Source of the DNA: Spirochaetaceae bacterium
GTDB lineage: Bacteria; Spirochaetota; Spirochaetia; DSM-27196; PWMO01
DNA: 33,159 nt
Assembly: GCA_007693485.1 (NCBI GenBank)
Contig: REDM01000146.1
Location: 1 to 33,159, forward strand
Direction of reading: 5' to 3'
Shown here: positions 30,834 through 33,159 of the stretch, in pieces
How positions within the stretch are numbered: the first letter of the stretch is position 1
Layout of the letters: every line of letters starts with the position of its first letter
Position numbers and translations under genes: made by a program
The notes under the pieces: generated by a model
Databases searched by the model: none
Told to the model about the DNA's origin: nothing
Seen by the model: only the letters and a program-made list of their open reading frames with translations

Positions 30834-32963
30834 TCAGTCACCCGCCACCGACGGTTCCGTAACCGCGCCCACCGGCGCCACATCGTAGGTACGGCGGATA
30901 TCGAACTCGGCGCGCTTGCCGCGGTTCCAGTTCTTGAGTGACCGATAATAACCCACGATGCGCGAGTAAACCTCGGTTTCGTGTCCGCAGTGCGGGCAGT
31001 GGTGCTGCTCGCCGGCCAGGTAACCGTGGTCCGGGCAGATCGAGAACGTGGGCGAGATGGTGAAGTAGGGCAGGCGGTAGTTTTGCGCAATCACCTTTAC
31101 CAGCTCGGCACACGCCTGCCAGTCGGTGATGGCCTCTCCCAGGAACGCGTGAAACACCGTGCCGCCCGTGTAGCGCGTCTGCAGATCGTCCTGCATATCG
31201 AGAGCGTCAAAGACGTCGTGGGTGTAGTCCACCGGAAGGTGGCTGGAATTGGTGTAGAAGGGCTCTTGGTCGCCGGAGGTGATGATGTCCGGGTAGCGGG
31301 CGCGATCGTGCTTGGCCAGGCGGTAGCTGGTGCTCTCGGCTGGCGTTGCTTCCAGGTTGAAGAGGTCTCCGGTCTCCTGCTGGTAGACCAGCAGGCGGTC
31401 GCGCATGTGATCCAGCACACGAGCGGCAAAGGCGCGTGCCTCCGGATCGGTGATGTCACGTCCCATGAAGTTCAGCAGCATCTCGTTCATCCCCACCAGG
31501 CCGATGGTGGAGAAGTGGTTGTTCAGATGGCGCAGGTAGCGGCGCGTGTAGGGAAAGAGCCCGTTCTCGAGGAGTCGGGTAACGGTTTTGCGCTTGACCG
31601 TGAGGCTCTCAGCGGCGAGATCCATCAGCCGGTCAAGGCGCGCGAAGAACTCGGCCTCGCTGCCGGCCAGGTACCCGATCCGCGGCAGGTTGATGGTAAC
31701 CACGCCAATGGAGCCGGTGAATTCATCGGAACCAAAGAGTCCACCGCCGCGCTTTCGTAGCTCGCGTTTATCCAGCTGCAACCGGCAACACATGGAGCGA
31801 ACATCGCCGGGATCGAGATCGCTGTTGATGAAGTTCTGGAAGTAGGGCGTGCCGTAACGGGCGGTCATCTCAAAGAGCAGGTGTGCGTTGGGCGAATCCC
31901 AGACGAACTCTTCGGTGATGTTGTAGGTGGGGATGGGGTACTGGAAGCCGCGCCCGTTGGCGTCGCCGGCGATCATCTGTTCCAGGAAGGCGCGGTTGAT
32001 GAGGTCCATCTCCGCCTGGCAGTCGCCGTAGGTGAAGTCCAGCACCTGGCCACCGACTACTGCGGGCTGATCACGAAGATCGGCGGGTACGGTCCAGTCG
32101 AGGGTGATGTTGGTGAAGGGCGCCTGGCTGCCCCAGCGGCTTGGAGTGTTCACGCCGAAGACAAAGCTCTGGATGGCCTGTTTCACTTCCGCAAAGCTCA
32201 GGTTGTCCACCCGCACGAAGGGCGCAAGGTAGGTGTCAAAGCTGGAGAATGCCTGGGCCCCGGCCCACTCGTTCTGCATCACCCCCAGAAAGTTGACCAT
32301 CTGCTGCACCAGCGTACCCATATGACGCGCCGGCTTGCTCGCGATCTTGCCCTCGATGCCGCCGAGCCCCTCCCAGATCAGTTGGCGCAGCGACCATCCG
32401 GCGCAGTATCCGCTGAACATCGACAGGTCGTGGATGTGAAAATCGGCGTTGCGATGCGCATCGGCCACCGCGGGCGAATAGACGTTCTTCAGCCAGTAGT
32501 TGGCGGTGATGGTTCCGGAATTGTGCAGGATCAGTCCGCCGAGGCTGAAGTTGACGTTGGCGTTTTCGTTGACCCGCCAGTCGGACTGCTTGAGGTACCC
32601 GTCCATGGTGGTCTCAATGTCGAGCATGAGCGCGCGGGTATCCCGCACCGCCTCCCGATGCGCCCGGTATATGATGTACGCCTTGGCGACGCGCGCGTGC
32701 CCGGAGAGGATGAGCACCTCCTCTACGACGTCCTGAATCTCTTCGATGGCGGGGGCCGAGTTGGGATGCCGACCGGTCATCAGTCTGGCCAGCCGCTCTT
32801 CCACCTGCGCCACCATCTGATCCAGCTCGTCCCGGCCGATCTCCTGGCTCTGCGCCACGAAGGCCTTTTCGATCGCCGCGGCAATCTTGTATCCGGTATA
32901 ATCTTCCATCCGTCCGTCGCGTTTCACGACACGACGCAACGATGTATCCGCGTTTCGGTACAT
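30834..32963 (-). CDS. nrdD: Anaerobic (class III) ribonucleoside-triphosphate reductase
   Basis: Makes deoxyribonucleotides without oxygen. Residues about 10-105 form an ATP-cone (VVKRDGRMEDY). The barrel includes FSGYCAGWS (Cys187, the candidate thiyl Cys) and RSMCCRLQLD (Cys392, Cys393). Near the C-terminus a zinc site (CPDH at 643-646 and CPHC at 656-659) precedes the glycyl radical loop RIVGYYRSLKNWNRGKR (Gly671). This loop is of the Thermotoga-like kind, not the RxCGYL of E. coli. Length 709 is normal. GGGGAG precedes the ATG. The promoter is overlapped by a NrdR box. nrdG follows with a 1-nt gap. Confidence 0.95.
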   Translation of the reverse strand: MYRNADTSLRRVVKRDGRMEDYTGYKIAAAIEKAFVAQSQEIGRDELDQMVAQVEERLARLMTGRHPNSAPAIEEIQDVVEEVLILSGHARVAKAYIIYRAHREAVRDTRALMLDIETTMDGYLKQSDWRVNENANVNFSLGGLILHNSGTITANYWLKNVYSPAVADAHRNADFHIHDLSMFSGYCAGWSLRQLIWEGLGGIEGKIASKPARHMGTLVQQMVNFLGVMQNEWAGAQAFSSFDTYLAPFVRVDNLSFAEVKQAIQSFVFGVNTPSRWGSQAPFTNITLDWTVPADLRDQPAVVGGQVLDFTYGDCQAEMDLINRAFLEQMIAGDANGRGFQYPIPTYNITEEFVWDSPNAHLLFEMTARYGTPYFQNFINSDLDPGDVRSMCCRLQLDKRELRKRGGGLFGSDEFTGSIGVVTINLPRIGYLAGSEAEFFARLDRLMDLAAESLTVKRKTVTRLLENGLFPYTRRYLRHLNNHFSTIGLVGMNEMLLNFMGRDITDPEARAFAARVLDHMRDRLLVYQQETGDLFNLEATPAESTSYRLAKHDRARYPDIITSGDQEPFYTNSSHLPVDYTHDVFDALDMQDDLQTRYTGGTVFHAFLGEAITDWQACAELVKVIAQNYRLPYFTISPTFSICPDHGYLAGEQHHCPHCGHETEVYSRIVGYYRSLKNWNRGKRAEFDIRRTYDVAPVGAVTEPSVAGD

Positions 32964-32986
32964 GGTACTCCCCGTTTCTGTTCAGC

Positions 32987-32998
32987 TCTGTATATGGT
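32987..32998 (-). promoter_or_regulatory. Degenerate second NrdR box
   Basis: Minus strand ACCATATACAGA matches 9 of 12 central positions of ACWATATATWGT. Its centre lies 42 bp (four helical turns) from the centre of the consensus box at 33027-33042. Confidence 0.4.
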
Positions 32999-33026
32999 GG
33001 TAAAAACCCGTTAGAAAGGCTGATCC

Positions 33027-33042
33027 ACACTATATATTGTGT
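33027..33042. promoter_or_regulatory. NrdR box (ACACTATATATTGTGT)
   Basis: Exact match to the 16-bp NrdR consensus acaCwAtATaTwGtgt. It covers the -10 of the nrdD promoter, so the NrdR repressor would shut off nrdDG when dATP is plentiful. The nrdR gene itself is not in the window. Confidence 0.88.
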
Positions 33043-33057
33043 CGGCATACCGGTCAA
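33029..33057 (-). promoter_or_regulatory. Promoter of nrdDG
   Basis: Minus strand TTGACC (33052-33057), 17-nt spacer, TATAGT (33029-33034). The -10 lies within the NrdR box. Leader of about 60 nt to the nrdD ATG with GGGGAG as ribosome site. An AT-rich hairpin (GCGAAAA/TTTTCGC, 33067-33089) lies upstream of the -35. Confidence 0.75.
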
Positions 33058-33112
33058 GATAGTGGTGCGAAAATTGTGCTTTTTTTCGCCGGGGGACTCG
33101 AGGACGCGAAAA

Positions 33113-33159
33113 ATGAATGCGTCGGGCAGCCGCTTTCGTTTGACTCTGCAAAGAAATGA
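33113..33159 (+). CDS. Possible start of a gene divergent from nrdD, cut by the window end
   Basis: An ATG at 33113 follows GAGGA by 8 nt and stays open to the last base, giving MNASGSRFRLTLQRN. The stretch is too short to identify, and chance cannot be excluded. Confidence 0.2.
   Translation, partial: MNASGSRFRLTLQRN

Noticed and set aside
30832-31090. N-terminal extension of nrdG to 31090
   Set aside because: It lies inside nrdD in another frame and is Thr/Arg/Ser-rich; the family start is at 30832.
31881-33014. 377-codon plus-strand frame across nrdD
   Set aside because: Antisense shadow of nrdD; it also crosses the nrdD ribosome site and leader.

Overview
The window is a gene-dense, high-GC bacterial chromosome segment. 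The operon content suggests a spirochaete of the Spirochaeta/Alkalispirochaeta/Salinispira type: a Na+-pumping decarboxylase in the order oadG-oadA-oadB, a binding protein whose signal peptide ends in FAGGQAQ, a class III anaerobic ribonucleotide reductase and no aerobic enzyme in view. This is inference from gene content; there is no rRNA or marker phylogeny here. No tRNA, rRNA, CRISPR array or intact insertion sequence was seen.

Region 1 (1-2700) is accessory DNA with decayed toxin-antitoxin genes. It holds an internally deleted HigA-type antitoxin running off the left edge, a mntA/hepT pair in which mntA is intact but hepT has an ochre stop exactly at the Tyr of its RX4HXY motif, a doubtful DUF2917-like ORF, and a second nucleotidyltransferase preceded by a small ORF. 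Regions 869-1304 and 1605-1978 hold no convincing intact gene.

Region 2 (2699-8549) holds housekeeping genes: a stand-alone NIF3 insert domain, a 67K-type SppA protease (minus strand), a YbiT-like ABC-F ATPase and RecQ.

Region 3 (8713-15327) is a long operon: LivK-type binding protein, LivH, LivM, LivG, LivF, then a NodB-fold amidohydrolase/deacetylase and an asparaginase. A double hairpin separates the binding protein from the permease genes. The tail enzymes suggest the imported substrate is an amide, imide or amino acid that is hydrolysed inside the cell. Ribonuclease D and an unknown Cys-rich 180-residue protein follow.

Region 4 (16832-20247, minus strand) encodes a DUF1445 (YcsI/D-glutamate cyclase-like) protein, PxpA and a fused PxpB-PxpC: an ATP-dependent 5-oxoprolinase module. 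Divergent from it is oadGAB (20402-23717), a biotin-dependent Na+ pump with an alpha subunit of divergent sequence. Together regions 3 and 4 could turn amides, lactams and acidic amino acids into glutamate, aspartate, oxaloacetate and a Na+ gradient; that linkage is inference.

Region 5 (23767-28553) has a MarR regulator with a palindrome at its start, a flavin disulfide oxidoreductase paired with a TVP38/TMEM64 membrane protein, a nucleoside-recognition GATE membrane protein and a lipoprotein. Region 6 (28534-33159, minus strand) is nrdD-nrdG under a promoter whose -10 is covered by a consensus NrdR box, followed by a DsbD-like protein with two N-terminal thioredoxin domains.

A window-wide pattern is that at least six genes (mntA, rnd, the DUF1445 gene, the MarR gene, the lipoprotein gene and the DsbD-like gene) have a -10-like hexamer ending only 5-7 nt before the start codon and no usable Shine-Dalgarno, which suggests leaderless transcripts.
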